Shown one piece after another: positions 1 through 9,548 of a stretch of DNA of 53,762 nt. A model generated the notes under the pieces. That model was not told the origin of the DNA, ran no database searches, and saw only the letters and a list, made by a program, of their open reading frames with translations. Origin of the DNA: Flavobacteriales bacterium (GTDB taxonomy: Bacteria > Bacteroidota > Bacteroidia > Flavobacteriales > Flavobacteriaceae). The stretch covers positions 1 through 53,762 of the forward strand of contig JAHENA010000009.1 in assembly GCA_024643405.1 (NCBI GenBank). Direction: 5' to 3'. The stretch's first letter is position 1; the number at the start of each line of letters is the position of its first letter. Position numbers and translations under genes: made by a program.

Positions 1-74
<74 letters not shown>

Positions 75-145
75 ATATCATATCAAAATAATTTACTTAG
101 CTTTTAACTCTCGGTTCATAATGCCGACCAAATCATTTCGGACTG

Positions 146-175
146 CAAATATACAATCCTTTTTAATTTTAGCAA
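146..175 (-). promoter_or_regulatory. Bacteroidetes-type promoter for tRNA-fMet
   Basis: On the minus strand there is a TTG (175-173), a 19-base spacer and TATATTTG (153-146). This matches the TTG / TAnnTTTG consensus of the Bacteroidetes primary sigma factor. Transcription would start near 139, leaving a leader of about 65 bases before the mature tRNA end at 74. Confidence 0.75.
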
Positions 176-192
176 GTATTATAATAAAAATA

Positions 193-375
193 TTATTGCT
201 CTATGCTATTTGCTTCAAAATAGGTTATATCTGAATTTCTAAACCCAATATTTAACTCTATAGGGTTACAACACACCTCACAATCTTCAATATATTTCTG
301 TTCAGAAATAGAATCATCTAGCAACATAGAGATGTTTTCCCAACAATAAGGACATATAAAAAAATGTTCAACCAT
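193..375 (-). CDS. CPXCG-type cysteine-rich small protein
   Basis: A 60-residue protein with two Cys pairs: CPYC near the N-terminus (residues 8-11) and EDCEVCC followed by NPIEL in the middle. This layout and the conserved acidic segment YIEDCEVCC match the Cys_rich_CPXCG family, small predicted zinc ribbons of unknown role. The residue after the first pair is Trp (CPYCW), where the family name implies Gly. It sits between an LRR gene and tRNA-fMet, all on the minus strand. The terminator at 392-427 separates it from the LRR gene, so it probably has its own promoter, although I found no clear one. Confidence 0.8.
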   Translation of the reverse strand: MVEHFFICPYCWENISMLLDDSISEQKYIEDCEVCCNPIELNIGFRNSDITYFEANSIEQ

Positions 376-391
376 ACATACCTATGAATAC

Positions 392-427
392 AAAAAAATA
401 GGTAACATATTGTATATGTTACCTATT
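392..427 (-). terminator. intrinsic terminator after the LRR gene
   Basis: A perfect 14-bp inverted repeat (397-410 with 414-427) has a 3-base loop. Read on the minus strand it is followed by a run of seven T (398-392, overlapping the stem base). The plus-strand side has no comparable T run. It lies 30 bases past the LRR stop codon. Confidence 0.8.
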
Positions 428-456
428 AAAATTAAAATTTCACTTAATTCAAAAAA

Positions 457-1284
457 CTATTCTTTTTCTACATCCATTGTGGCAGTAGCACTTTGTATTT
501 GTTGCAGCTGAATTAAACTTGGTGGATTTTTACCAGAAATACTTATATATTCTTCATTTAATTTATTATCACTTACCATAAGCGTATTTAGTTTAATTAA
601 ACTCATTAACGCCAAAGGTAAATCACCAGTTAATCCATTATTTGATAATATTAATTCTTCCAAATTTTTTAATTGAGCAATTTCTTCTGGTATCTCTCCT
701 TCTAATTTATTATCCATTAAACTTAATTTCTTTAATTGAGATAATGAATAAATTTTATTTGGAATAACTCCCGTTAAAAAATTACTTCCTAATAAAAGTT
801 CCTTTAAATTAGTTAATTCCATGAGACTCGCTGGAATTTCTCCAGAGAATTGATTGCTATATAATTTTAAATATTCTAATTTTTTTAATTCCCCTAATTC
901 ATTAGGAATATTACCTTCAAAATTATTCATAAATAATTCTAAAGAAGTTAATTCTTTTAAATTACTCAATGAAGTCGGCAACTTTCCTTTTAATTTATTA
1001 AAACCTAAGTTTATTTTTCTAAGGTTTACTAAATTTCCAATCTCTTGTGGCAAGTTCCCTTCAAGATTATTAAATTGTAGATTTAATTCTACAATTTGAT
1101 TGCGTTCTATCTTAACGCCATACCAAGAATCTTCTGAGGCATTTATATCCCATGTTGCATTCCAACTTTTTCCATTAGTTGAATTGTATAAAGCAATTAG
1201 TGCTTCCTTTTCTTTAGGTGATACGTTAGCAAAGGAGAATGCTGATACTAAAAAAAGTGCTATTAGGTAGTTAGTTATTTTCAT
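457..1284 (-). CDS. exported leucine-rich repeat protein (plant-type LRR)
   Basis: I place the start at the ATG at 1284; the longer reading frame begins only with a TTG. From this ATG the protein begins MKITNYLIALFLVSAFSFAN, a typical Sec signal peptide. Next comes a segment (KEKEALIALYNSTNGKSWN) resembling the N-terminal cap of plant-type LRR proteins, then about seven repeats of the form LxxLxxLxLxxNxLxGxIPxxL. The domain forms a curved protein- or glycan-binding solenoid. I see no lipobox and no recognisable type IX C-terminal sorting domain; the last 30 residues are polar (ending ATMDVEKE). It is therefore predicted periplasmic or secreted, with unknown ligand. It is a single-gene unit ended by the hairpin at 392-427. 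Confidence 0.85.
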   Translation of the reverse strand: MKITNYLIALFLVSAFSFANVSPKEKEALIALYNSTNGKSWNATWDINASEDSWYGVKIERNQIVELNLQFNNLEGNLPQEIGNLVNLRKINLGFNKLKGKLPTSLSNLKELTSLELFMNNFEGNIPNELGELKKLEYLKLYSNQFSGEIPASLMELTNLKELLLGSNFLTGVIPNKIYSLSQLKKLSLMDNKLEGEIPEEIAQLKNLEELILSNNGLTGDLPLALMSLIKLNTLMVSDNKLNEEYISISGKNPPSLIQLQQIQSATATMDVEKE

Positions 1285-1450
1285 GTCGAATAAATTTGGG
1301 ATGAATTCTGTAACGAATGTACCCAAAAACAGGATTAAAAACTATTTTATTCGATGTAATGCATTTTTTTTTAACATTTACAATTCGACGAACTGCTTTA
1401 CCTAATTGGAGTCAATAACTTATTATTTGAATACCTGTATTTTAATTCAA

Positions 1451-2767
1451 TCAAAAATCAACATTTAAAAGCTCTCCACTTATTTGAAGTAATTGTAATT
1501 CAGCTAACTTAGCTTGATATTTTGCAATATTTCTACTCAATTCGGCATTACGCAAATTAAGCTGCGCTTGTCTGAATTCAATTGAATTTACCTGACCTAA
1601 TTTAAATTTTTCTTCTGTTCTGTCGAAGTTGTTTTGAGAGGTAGCTATATTATCTTCTCTTATTTTATAAATATTGAGTTTATTCTGATAATCATCCCAA
1701 GTATTATTAAAGTCCCGTTCAAGATTAACCAGTAATTGTTCCTTTTGTAGTTGCTGATTTTCCAAATTAATTTTGGCATTTTTAACTCTTGTAATGGTAT
1801 TGCCGCCATCAAATAAATTCCATGATAAATTCAAACCGCCAGACACTCCTGTATTGGTTGATACTGCTAAGAAGGACGCAGCATTATTATTATTTTTATT
1901 CCAGCCATAACTTCCATTTAAACCAATCGTTGGTAAATACGCTGATTTTCCAGATTTGATATCATATCCGCTAATCATAATACTCTTTTCAATTTGCAAA
2001 AGAGCAATATTTCTTGTTTTTGCCTTTTCAAAAAGAACTTCTTTGTTATAAAGAACCTCAAATTTAATATTGGTATCAACATCAAAATCAAAATCTAAAA
2101 TATTACCAAAAACAACATTTAAATCACGTTTAGAGTTTTTTAATTCCTGTTTAGAATTAATCAAATTAATACTATCATTGTTAATATCAACCTCCGCATT
2201 CAATACCGCCAATTTAGTACTCTGACCATAACTAAACTGATATTCAGCACGACGCAATCTATCATTTGAAATAGCTAGGGTTTGGCTTAATGCTACGCCA
2301 TTTTCTGTAATTTGGGCCACATTATAATAAATAGTAAATAATTGAAAAACCGTATTTTCAATAGTTTCTCTGGCCTGAAGTTCACTTAACTGATACCGCT
2401 CCTGAAGTTGTTTGTAATCATAGCTTCTACCCAGACCATCAAATAAAACATAGTTTAGATTAACCGAAGCGTTATAACGGGAACTTTCAGCACCATTTAA
2501 AATGGTAATGTTCCCATTTGAAAACTCTGCTTCAGTATTATCAATGTTATAGGTAGCTCCAGCATTTCCAGTAACTGTAGGTAAAAACCCAGAATTTAAA
2601 ATACTGGCATTATTTTTAGCAACTTCTAATTGATTATTAGCCAGTTTAATGCCGTAATTATTCTCTAAAGCCAATGAAACAGCTTCAGTTGGTGTTAATA
2701 TTTGTTGTTGGGCAATGACATTTGAAACAACTAATATTAAGCTAAAAAAGATAAATCTATTCTTCAT
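1451..2767 (-). CDS. TolC-family outer membrane efflux protein
   Basis: A 438-residue protein with a signal peptide (MKNRFIFFSLILVVSNVIAQ) followed by two homologous OEP-type halves rich in long alpha-helices and Asn/Gln. It should form the trimeric outer-membrane channel and periplasmic tunnel of the efflux system encoded just upstream. The start overlaps the end of the RND pump gene by 11 bases, which points to translational coupling. It is the last gene of the adaptor-pump-channel operon. Substrate is not readable from sequence. Confidence 0.9.
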   Translation of the reverse strand: MKNRFIFFSLILVVSNVIAQQQILTPTEAVSLALENNYGIKLANNQLEVAKNNASILNSGFLPTVTGNAGATYNIDNTEAEFSNGNITILNGAESSRYNASVNLNYVLFDGLGRSYDYKQLQERYQLSELQARETIENTVFQLFTIYYNVAQITENGVALSQTLAISNDRLRRAEYQFSYGQSTKLAVLNAEVDINNDSINLINSKQELKNSKRDLNVVFGNILDFDFDVDTNIKFEVLYNKEVLFEKAKTRNIALLQIEKSIMISGYDIKSGKSAYLPTIGLNGSYGWNKNNNNAASFLAVSTNTGVSGGLNLSWNLFDGGNTITRVKNAKINLENQQLQKEQLLVNLERDFNNTWDDYQNKLNIYKIREDNIATSQNNFDRTEEKFKLGQVNSIEFRQAQLNLRNAELSRNIAKYQAKLAELQLLQISGELLNVDF

Positions 2768-5700
2768 TTACTTCAATTTGTTCTTTTATAGCCCTTTCAA
2801 CTTCTTCCTTAGTTACCACATTTCCTGTCGCTAACCATTTTATATTCTTTTTTATACTATTACTAAAGGATAAAAATAACGGTAACAACAGTAATGTTAA
2901 TATAGTAGCATATGCAATACCAAAAGAAATTGAAATTGCCATTGGTTTTAAAAATTGCGCTTGTCGACTTTTTTCTAATAGCAGAGGAGCCAAACCAGCG
3001 ATAGTGGTTAATGAGGTCAAAAATATAGCTCTAAAACGCGATCTACCGGCGTCTAAAAGTGCCTCTTCAAACTTCATTCCTTCTTTCAGATTAGAGTTAA
3101 ATTTCCCAATTAAAACCAAGCCATCATTTACCATAATACCTATTAATGCTATAATTCCTAATAAGGATAATATGTTTACTGGAAACCCTAATAACCAATG
3201 GCCCCATGCTACAGCTGTTAAACTGAACGGTACCAACAACAATAGCAAGATTGGTTGACTGTAACTTCTAAATGTAAAAGCTATGGTGATATATATAAGT
3301 AATAAAATAACCCCTCCTGCACTTTTTAAAGATTTAGACAATTTGGAAGCTTCTCTATTCTGGCCTTCAAATGAGGCTGAAATAGTTGGATATTTTGATT
3401 GAATTTCAGGAATTATATCAGATTTAATGTTATCCAAAATATCGGTTGCACTAGAACTCGGGTTTTTTAAATCTGCCGTAACCTGAATTTCTCTTTGCCC
3501 TTCTAAATGGTTAATGGCCACATCGCCTCTTTCTATAGTATAAACTGCAATATCTTTTAAAGTTACACGCTGTCCTGACGGCGTCACAATGCGCATATTA
3601 TCTAGATTATTGATAGATTCTCTATTATTTCTGTCATATCTTACCCATACTCTAATTTCATCCTGACCTCTTTGAAAACGTTGGGCCTGAACTCCAAAAA
3701 ATCCCGAACGCACTTGGCTCATTATCGTTCTCAAATCTAAACCTAGCAAGTAAGCATTTTCCTTTAATTCCAATCTAATTTCTTTAATTCCTGCAGGATC
3801 ATTATCAGCAACATCCTTTAACAACGGATTACTTTCTAATGCCGTTTTTAACTCTGATTTTGCAGCTTTCAGTTCAGATATATTATTACTTAATAAGGAA
3901 ATTGAAACTGGGTTTCCTCCAAAATTACCACCTGAACCAAAAATTAATCGTTCTGCCCCAATAACCGGACCTACTAAATCTCTTAACCTATTAGCCACGA
4001 GAGATGAACTTATAGCATCCGGACGTTCTTCTCCAGGTAATAAATTTATTTGTAGTCTAGCACTAGAACTACTATTCAAAGTTAAAATGGTATTTTCAAA
4101 AAGTTTCTTGCCTGTTCCATTTAAATATTCTTCCGTTAATTCATTATTCACAATAAAAGACTTTTCTTCAATCATTGAAATAATAGAATCCGTTACCTTT
4201 ACATTAGTGCCATTAGGCATGTTTAATTCAATAGAAACCGTATCACTTGCAACACTAGGAAATAAGGTCACCCCGATAATACCTCCTCCAATGGCTCCAA
4301 AAGTTAAAATTAATAATGCAATAAAAATTCCTAAGGAAAGTATCTTGAATTCTAGGATAAAATGAAGTATTGGGCTATAAAGTCTATCCCTTAAAACCAG
4401 CATCATTTTGTCGCCAATTTTATTTATTTCCCTCATTTTGGAAAAAAACTGCTTTATTTTTGAAGGATGCTTTTCTTTTTCAATCTTATGTAAGGCTTTC
4501 GAATGCGCCAAATGGGCCGGAAGAATCAAAAGAGCTTCTATTAATGAAACCGTAAGGGTCAGCATCACTATAATGGACACTTCACTAAAAAATTCTCCAA
4601 TTCTGCTATCTAAAAACAAAAACAATGAAAAGGCAAGAAGCGTTGTAATAATAGCCGAAACCACAGGAGGTATTACCTCCATTGTGCCATCTATGGCCGC
4701 TTGAATAGGTGTTTTCCCTTTTTCGTAATGCTGATAAATATTTTCACCAATTACAATACCATCATCTACCAAAATACCTATAACGATAATCATTCCAAAC
4801 AGCGACAAAACGTTGATGGTGACATCAAATTGTCCTGCAAAAATAAACATCCCCAGAAAAGACAATGGTAAGCCAAAAGCCACCCAAAAGGCCACACGCG
4901 TATTTAAAAATAGTGATAAGAACCCCAATACTAAAAGCATTCCTATAATGGCATTTTCAGTAAGTAGTTTAGTCCGTTGATTTAAGGTTATTGACAAGTC
5001 TCTAACCACATCTAAATGCACATTATTAAACTTTTGATTATAGTCTTCAATGTATTGTTTTACTTTATCAGCAGATGAAATAAGGTCTTCGTTATTCGTA
5101 CTTGTAATGGAAATATTTACAGAAAGTTGCTTATTGAAATACGTAGCGTTTGGTGTTTCTGCAAAACGGTCCCTAATAACTGCAACATCTTTCAATCTTA
5201 TGGTTTTACCATCATTTGTGGCTCTAATAATAATATTTGATAGCTCATCCCCATAATAGTTACGGTTATTAGCTCTTATTAAGTATTCTTCAGTATCTGT
5301 TTTAATGTTCCCACCGGTAACCAGAATATTGGAGGCACTCACCGCTTGTGCCACTTCATTAAAAGTTAAATTATAAGCCAATAAACTTATCTCATTAACT
5401 GCAATCTCAATTTCTTCTTCTGGGTAGCCAGATGTTTCCACTTGTGAGATACCATCAATAGTCCTCAGGTCATTTTCAATTTGCCTAGCTATTTGCTTTA
5501 ATGTTGCTAACGGAATGTCTTTCCCACTTACGGCAAATGAAATCGTTTCCCTTACTTCTTCTCGTTTAGCAACAATTAAAGGTTCCATTCCAGTTGGAAA
5601 TGAGGGTACTCTATCCACGGCATTTTTAACCTCCAAAAGCATGAAATCGATGTTTTCTCCTTTTTGGATTTCAACGGTAATAGTTCCACTATTTTCTCTT

Positions 5701-5954
5701 GAAACAGAAGTCACCCTGTCTACACCTTTTAATCCTTTAAGGTTATCCTCAATTTGAAGTACAATACCTTCTTCAATTTCCTGTGGAGAAGCCCCAGGAT
5801 ACGTAATACTGATATTAATTATTTTAGAATCTGTTAACGGGAAAAAAGATGATTTTAAGGATAATAACCCAATAATACCAAAAGAGAAAAAAGCAATGAT
5901 AAAAATGTTGACTGCAACATGATATTTAATAAAATACGTGATTAGTTTTCTCAT
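2757..5954 (-). CDS. RND efflux pump inner-membrane subunit (AcrB/HAE-like)
   Basis: A 1065-residue protein, the usual length for hydrophobe/amphiphile efflux RND pumps. It has an N-terminal membrane helix, a large periplasmic loop, a block of helices carrying the paired aspartates in GILVDDGIVIGEN (proton relay in the fourth helix), then a second periplasmic loop and helices with IGIMVNDGLVLIGKF. The two-fold internal repeat is visible. It works with the adaptor gene 3 bases upstream and the TolC gene that overlaps its end. The DD pair separates it from the heavy-metal RND pump CusA elsewhere in this window, which has one Asp. Likely substrates are drugs, detergents or bile-like molecules, but this is inferred from family only. 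Confidence 0.92.
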   Translation of the reverse strand: MRKLITYFIKYHVAVNIFIIAFFSFGIIGLLSLKSSFFPLTDSKIINISITYPGASPQEIEEGIVLQIEDNLKGLKGVDRVTSVSRENSGTITVEIQKGENIDFMLLEVKNAVDRVPSFPTGMEPLIVAKREEVRETISFAVSGKDIPLATLKQIARQIENDLRTIDGISQVETSGYPEEEIEIAVNEISLLAYNLTFNEVAQAVSASNILVTGGNIKTDTEEYLIRANNRNYYGDELSNIIIRATNDGKTIRLKDVAVIRDRFAETPNATYFNKQLSVNISITSTNNEDLISSADKVKQYIEDYNQKFNNVHLDVVRDLSITLNQRTKLLTENAIIGMLLVLGFLSLFLNTRVAFWVAFGLPLSFLGMFIFAGQFDVTINVLSLFGMIIVIGILVDDGIVIGENIYQHYEKGKTPIQAAIDGTMEVIPPVVSAIITTLLAFSLFLFLDSRIGEFFSEVSIIVMLTLTVSLIEALLILPAHLAHSKALHKIEKEKHPSKIKQFFSKMREINKIGDKMMLVLRDRLYSPILHFILEFKILSLGIFIALLILTFGAIGGGIIGVTLFPSVASDTVSIELNMPNGTNVKVTDSIISMIEEKSFIVNNELTEEYLNGTGKKLFENTILTLNSSSSARLQINLLPGEERPDAISSSLVANRLRDLVGPVIGAERLIFGSGGNFGGNPVSISLLSNNISELKAAKSELKTALESNPLLKDVADNDPAGIKEIRLELKENAYLLGLDLRTIMSQVRSGFFGVQAQRFQRGQDEIRVWVRYDRNNRESINNLDNMRIVTPSGQRVTLKDIAVYTIERGDVAINHLEGQREIQVTADLKNPSSSATDILDNIKSDIIPEIQSKYPTISASFEGQNREASKLSKSLKSAGGVILLLIYITIAFTFRSYSQPILLLLLVPFSLTAVAWGHWLLGFPVNILSLLGIIALIGIMVNDGLVLIGKFNSNLKEGMKFEEALLDAGRSRFRAIFLTSLTTIAGLAPLLLEKSRQAQFLKPMAISISFGIAYATILTLLLLPLFLSFSNSIKKNIKWLATGNVVTKEEVERAIKEQIEVNEE

Positions 5955-5957
5955 ATA

Positions 5958-7079
5958 TTACTGCTTAGCACTAGTGTCAAAAGGTTTTACCATCATACCA
6001 ACATAAGCACCTGGAACGGGACGTTTAAGAATTATAGTTCCGTTTGGTACCTCTTTTAAGACGACTTTAGTATCTGAAAAATATACTGGCTTTACAGGAA
6101 TTGCATTTAACAATCCATTTGTCATCACAAATATTTGATTATCTTCAAGCAATAAATTTCTATCAATTTCAATAGCATCCTCAACCGTTTCGCCTTTTAT
6201 ATTTGATTCCAAGTACAACCCTTCTTTTAAGGTCGGATCCTTTACATCAATATAAGCGGTAATAGTTTGTGTTGCTTGATCTATACTACCATTAACTCTT
6301 GAAATTTTTCCAACATAAGAGCTTGTTTTATCTAAATTATTGAGTTGAACTTCCTCTCCAACCTTTAACAAACTGGCAAATGATTTACTGATTGCCACTT
6401 CCATTTCATATTCTGACGGATCAATAAACTCTCCTAATTTCTGACCATTTCTTATAAAGGTGCCTTCTGTTACTAAGGCTTCAGTTAATATACCATTAAA
6501 AGGGGCTCTTATTGTATATTTAGCTAAACGTTGCTCTAAGTTTTTTAAATTATAATAACTAGAAACTATGCCGCGGCCAGTGATAAAATAATTTTCTTTT
6601 TCAGAAGACATTTCAGGTAATTTAGGCGCTGATTTACTCAAATCAAAGCCATTAAGATAATTCTGCCATTTTTGATATATTTCAGGAAAATCCAATCTTA
6701 AATCAGGCATTATAGCAGCAATAGCATTATATAAATTACTTTTTGCAGATTGCACGGTGGCATAATATTCAGAGGCATCAAGATTAATTAATGATTGCCC
6801 CGAACTATACTTTTGTCCAGGTTTGAAAAGCACATTGCTTGTTTTGAAAATACCCTGAACTTCAGAATAAATCTCAACACGACGTTTGGCTACTAAACTG
6901 CCATTTCCAGGAATTTCAATTTGAATTTGACCATTTTTAACCGTATCTATAAATACTGTTTTAACAACTTTCTCTAGAACAGGTTTTGGTTTATTTTTAC
7001 TAGCTATCAGTGATTTAGCAAAAAAAATGGAGCCAATAATCACTAACACTCCAACAACTGAAAGTAAAATTTTACGCAT
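5958..7079 (-). CDS. RND efflux periplasmic adaptor (membrane fusion protein)
   Basis: A 373-residue HlyD/AcrA-type adaptor. It has an N-terminal membrane anchor (VVGVLVIIGSIFFAKSLIA), a lipoyl-like half (VEIYSEVQGIFKTSNVLFKPGQ), a short helical hairpin, the second lipoyl half (YTIRAPFNGILTEALVTEGT) and a beta-barrel domain. It bridges the inner-membrane pump to TolC. First gene of the three-gene operon; 3 bases separate it from the pump gene. A possible -7 element lies at 7107-7114, about 30 bases before the start codon. Confidence 0.9.
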   Translation of the reverse strand: MRKILLSVVGVLVIIGSIFFAKSLIASKNKPKPVLEKVVKTVFIDTVKNGQIQIEIPGNGSLVAKRRVEIYSEVQGIFKTSNVLFKPGQKYSSGQSLINLDASEYYATVQSAKSNLYNAIAAIMPDLRLDFPEIYQKWQNYLNGFDLSKSAPKLPEMSSEKENYFITGRGIVSSYYNLKNLEQRLAKYTIRAPFNGILTEALVTEGTFIRNGQKLGEFIDPSEYEMEVAISKSFASLLKVGEEVQLNNLDKTSSYVGKISRVNGSIDQATQTITAYIDVKDPTLKEGLYLESNIKGETVEDAIEIDRNLLLEDNQIFVMTNGLLNAIPVKPVYFSDTKVVLKEVPNGTIILKRPVPGAYVGMMVKPFDTSAKQ

Positions 7080-7106
7080 AATAATATGGTTATTTTAATA
7101 AGACTG

Positions 7107-7114
7107 CAAATTTA
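7107..7114 (-). promoter_or_regulatory. possible -7 element for the RND operon
   Basis: TAAATTTG on the minus strand matches TAnnTTTG, and its position fits a short leader before the adaptor start at 7079. I find no TTG at the expected -33 distance, so support is partial. Confidence 0.35.
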
Positions 7115-7155
7115 TTGCTTAGTTTAATTTAATATGTTAATAAAACTATAAACTA

Positions 7156-9066
7156 TTATTGATCAACAGATTCTATTTCCAGTTGAATATTCTCCCATTT
7201 TTGCATTAAATCTTTCAGAGAATTTTTCTTTTTTTGGTAATTATCAAAAAAATGCGGTTTTGCAGTTACTTCTTCATAATTAATTTCAAGTGAAAAATCG
7301 ATTTCTTTAATTTCCTTTTCAAGCTGACTTATTTGAGCTTCCACATTACTTAACTTGTTATTTAGAGACTTCAATTTCTTTTGGTCCTCATAAGATTGTT
7401 GCTTTTTTTCTTTAGGCACTTCCTTGACAACATTCCTTTTTTCTACTTCTCTTAAGTTTAATACATTTCGTTGTTGTAAATAAAAATCAATATCTCCTAA
7501 ATATTCTTTTAGTTTATGATCTTTAAATTCATAGACCTTATTGGTGAGACCCTGAAGAAAATCCCTGTCATGTGATACCAAGATTAAAGTCCCTTCAAAT
7601 TTAATTAATGCTTCTTTTAAGACTTTTTTTGATTTGATATCTAAATGGTTAGTAGGCTCATCCATAATTAGCACATTAAATGGCTGAAGTAATAATTTAG
7701 CCAGTGCCAAACGGTTGCGCTCACCTCCAGAAAGGACACGTACATATTTTTCAACTTCATCCCCTCTAAACAAGAATGAGCCCAAAATATCCCTTACTTT
7801 ACTTCTGTTGGTTTCATTGGCGGCATCAATCATAGTATCCAACACCGTTTTATTACCATCTAAATACTCTGCCTGGTTTTGAGCAAAATAGCCTATTTGA
7901 ACATTATGCCCTAATTTTAAATGACCATCAAATTTTATATCCCCTACCATAATTTTAGCAAGGGTTGATTTTCCCTGACCATTTTGTCCAACAAAGGCTG
8001 TCTTACTGTCCCGTTCTATAACAATGTCAATATGCTTTAATACCTGATTACTACCATAACTTTTGGAAATATTATGAGCCTCAATTACAACTTTCCCTGG
8101 TGTTACAGACACAGGAAATTTAAGAGTCATGACACTATTATCATCTTCATCAACCTCAATTCTGTCAATCCTGTCAAGTTTCTTTATAAGTGATTGTGCC
8201 ATGGTTGCCTTTGAGGCTTTAGCACGAAACTTTTCAATTAGTTTTTCAGTTTGTTCAATCTGCTTTTGCTGATTTTTTTGTGAGGCTAATTGCTGAACTT
8301 TTATTTCTTCACGGAGTACTAAATATTTTGAATATGGCTTTGGATAATCATAAATTCTACCTAAAGAAATTTCAATCGTTCTGTTGGTGACATTATCTAA
8401 AAACATTTTATCATGTGAAACAATTACGACTGCTCCAGGGTAATTTCTTAAAAATCCTTCTAACCAAATTATAGATTCAATATCCAAATGGTTCGTTGGC
8501 TCATCTAATAACAAAATATCATTACTTTGTAAAAGAAGTTTGGCTAATTCAATTCTCATGCGCCATCCACCTGAAAAAGTTTCGGTCAGCTTTTCAAAAT
8601 CCTTTCTCTGAAAACCTAAGCCTTGAAGAATTTTCTCTGTTTCACCCTGATAATTATAACCTCCCAAGATTTCATACTGATGATGATATTCATTGACATC
8701 TACCATCAATTGATGATAAGCTTCACTTTCATAATCAGTACGTTCTGCCAATTGATGATTGATGTCATCTACTTTGGCTTCAATGTCTTTTATTTCAGTA
8801 AAAGCTTCATAGGCTTCTTCTAGCACCGTTTTTCCATGATCAAAATCAATATCTTGTTTTAAAAACCCGATTTTTAGTTCCTTATCTGTAGCTATTTGAC
8901 CAGAATCCGGCTCCATCTCTCGTGATAATATCTTAAGCATGGTTGATTTTCCGGCGCCATTTTTACCAATTAAACCTACTCTATCGCCATTATCTAACTT
9001 AAAGGTAATATCTTCAAAAAGATAATCTCCTTGAAATGAAATTGATAAATTGTGAATGTTCATCAT
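7156..9066 (-). CDS. ABC-F family ATPase (ribosome-associated type)
   Basis: Two ABC ATPase domains in one chain with no membrane segments, the ABC-F layout. Walker A motifs are GKNGAGKST and GQNGQGKST, signature motifs are FSGGWRMR and LSGGERNRLAL, and Walker B motifs are followed by DEPTNHLD in both domains. The linker between the domains is Lys/Gln rich, and the C-terminus (from about residue 550) is a charged coiled coil, as in Uup/YdiF-like members. ABC-F proteins act on ribosomes during translation; whether this one is housekeeping or protective cannot be told. I chose the ATG at 9066 (MMNIHNLSISFQ) because the upstream extension does not resemble the family. The next codon (9063) is also possible. 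Confidence 0.9.
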   Translation of the reverse strand: MMNIHNLSISFQGDYLFEDITFKLDNGDRVGLIGKNGAGKSTMLKILSREMEPDSGQIATDKELKIGFLKQDIDFDHGKTVLEEAYEAFTEIKDIEAKVDDINHQLAERTDYESEAYHQLMVDVNEYHHQYEILGGYNYQGETEKILQGLGFQRKDFEKLTETFSGGWRMRIELAKLLLQSNDILLLDEPTNHLDIESIIWLEGFLRNYPGAVVIVSHDKMFLDNVTNRTIEISLGRIYDYPKPYSKYLVLREEIKVQQLASQKNQQKQIEQTEKLIEKFRAKASKATMAQSLIKKLDRIDRIEVDEDDNSVMTLKFPVSVTPGKVVIEAHNISKSYGSNQVLKHIDIVIERDSKTAFVGQNGQGKSTLAKIMVGDIKFDGHLKLGHNVQIGYFAQNQAEYLDGNKTVLDTMIDAANETNRSKVRDILGSFLFRGDEVEKYVRVLSGGERNRLALAKLLLQPFNVLIMDEPTNHLDIKSKKVLKEALIKFEGTLILVSHDRDFLQGLTNKVYEFKDHKLKEYLGDIDFYLQQRNVLNLREVEKRNVVKEVPKEKKQQSYEDQKKLKSLNNKLSNVEAQISQLEKEIKEIDFSLEINYEEVTAKPHFFDNYQKKKNSLKDLMQKWENIQLEIESVDQ

Positions 9067-9132
9067 AGAAATGTAACTTATATTACAAAGGCTAATTTTT
9101 TTAAACTTATTTTTACCTTGTAAATGCGCATG

Positions 9133-9140
9133 CAAAAATA
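9133..9140 (-). promoter_or_regulatory. possible -7 element for the ABC-F gene
   Basis: TATTTTTG on the minus strand matches TAnnTTTG in the 85-base gap between the divergent ABC-F and DUF983 genes. No TTG is found at the -33 position, so this is weak. Confidence 0.3.
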
Positions 9141-9151
9141 CATTAATTTAT

Positions 9152-9535
9152 ATGTTAAAAAAAGGAACCTCATTATATAGCATATTAACAGGTAAATGCC
9201 CAAAATGTCATGAAGAATCCATGTATACTTATAAGAATGCCTATAATTTGGAGAATACATTAAAAATAAATGAGCATTGTTCAAAATGCAAAACCAAATA
9301 TCGTTTAGAACCTTCCTTTTTTTATGGAGCTATGTATGTTAGTTACGCTGTAGGAATAGCATTTGCCGTTGCCGCTTATGTCATTACTAATCTTGTTTTT
9401 CGGGCCAATTTACAAAATACCTTTATTGCAATTGTAATCACTTTAATTGTATTTATGCCAATAATCATGAGGCTTTCAAGAAACATTTGGATCAACTTTT
9501 TTATACATTACGATAAAACAGCCATCAAAAAATAA
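9152..9535 (+). CDS. DUF983 family membrane protein
   Basis: A 127-residue protein with an N-terminal zinc-ribbon-like part (CPKC at about 15-18 and CSKC at about 43-46) and two hydrophobic membrane segments (around 65-85 and 92-110). This fits the DUF983 family, with the aromatic segment EPSFFYGAMYVSY leading into the first helix. Function is unknown. It is divergent from the ABC-F gene, and its stop codon lies only 13 bases from the end of the convergent oxidoreductase gene. Confidence 0.85.
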   Translation: MLKKGTSLYSILTGKCPKCHEESMYTYKNAYNLENTLKINEHCSKCKTKYRLEPSFFYGAMYVSYAVGIAFAVAAYVITNLVFRANLQNTFIAIVITLIVFMPIIMRLSRNIWINFFIHYDKTAIKK

Positions 9536-9548
9536 GTTCAATCACGTA

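Noticed and set aside
4087-4704. Plus-strand open frames inside the RND pump gene
   Set aside because: They are antisense to a well-supported coding region and encode nothing recognisable. The same holds for the other opposite-strand frames within large genes.
9078-9284. Minus-strand 68-residue frame across the ABC-F/DUF983 gap
   Set aside because: It overlaps the clear DUF983 coding region and has no family features.
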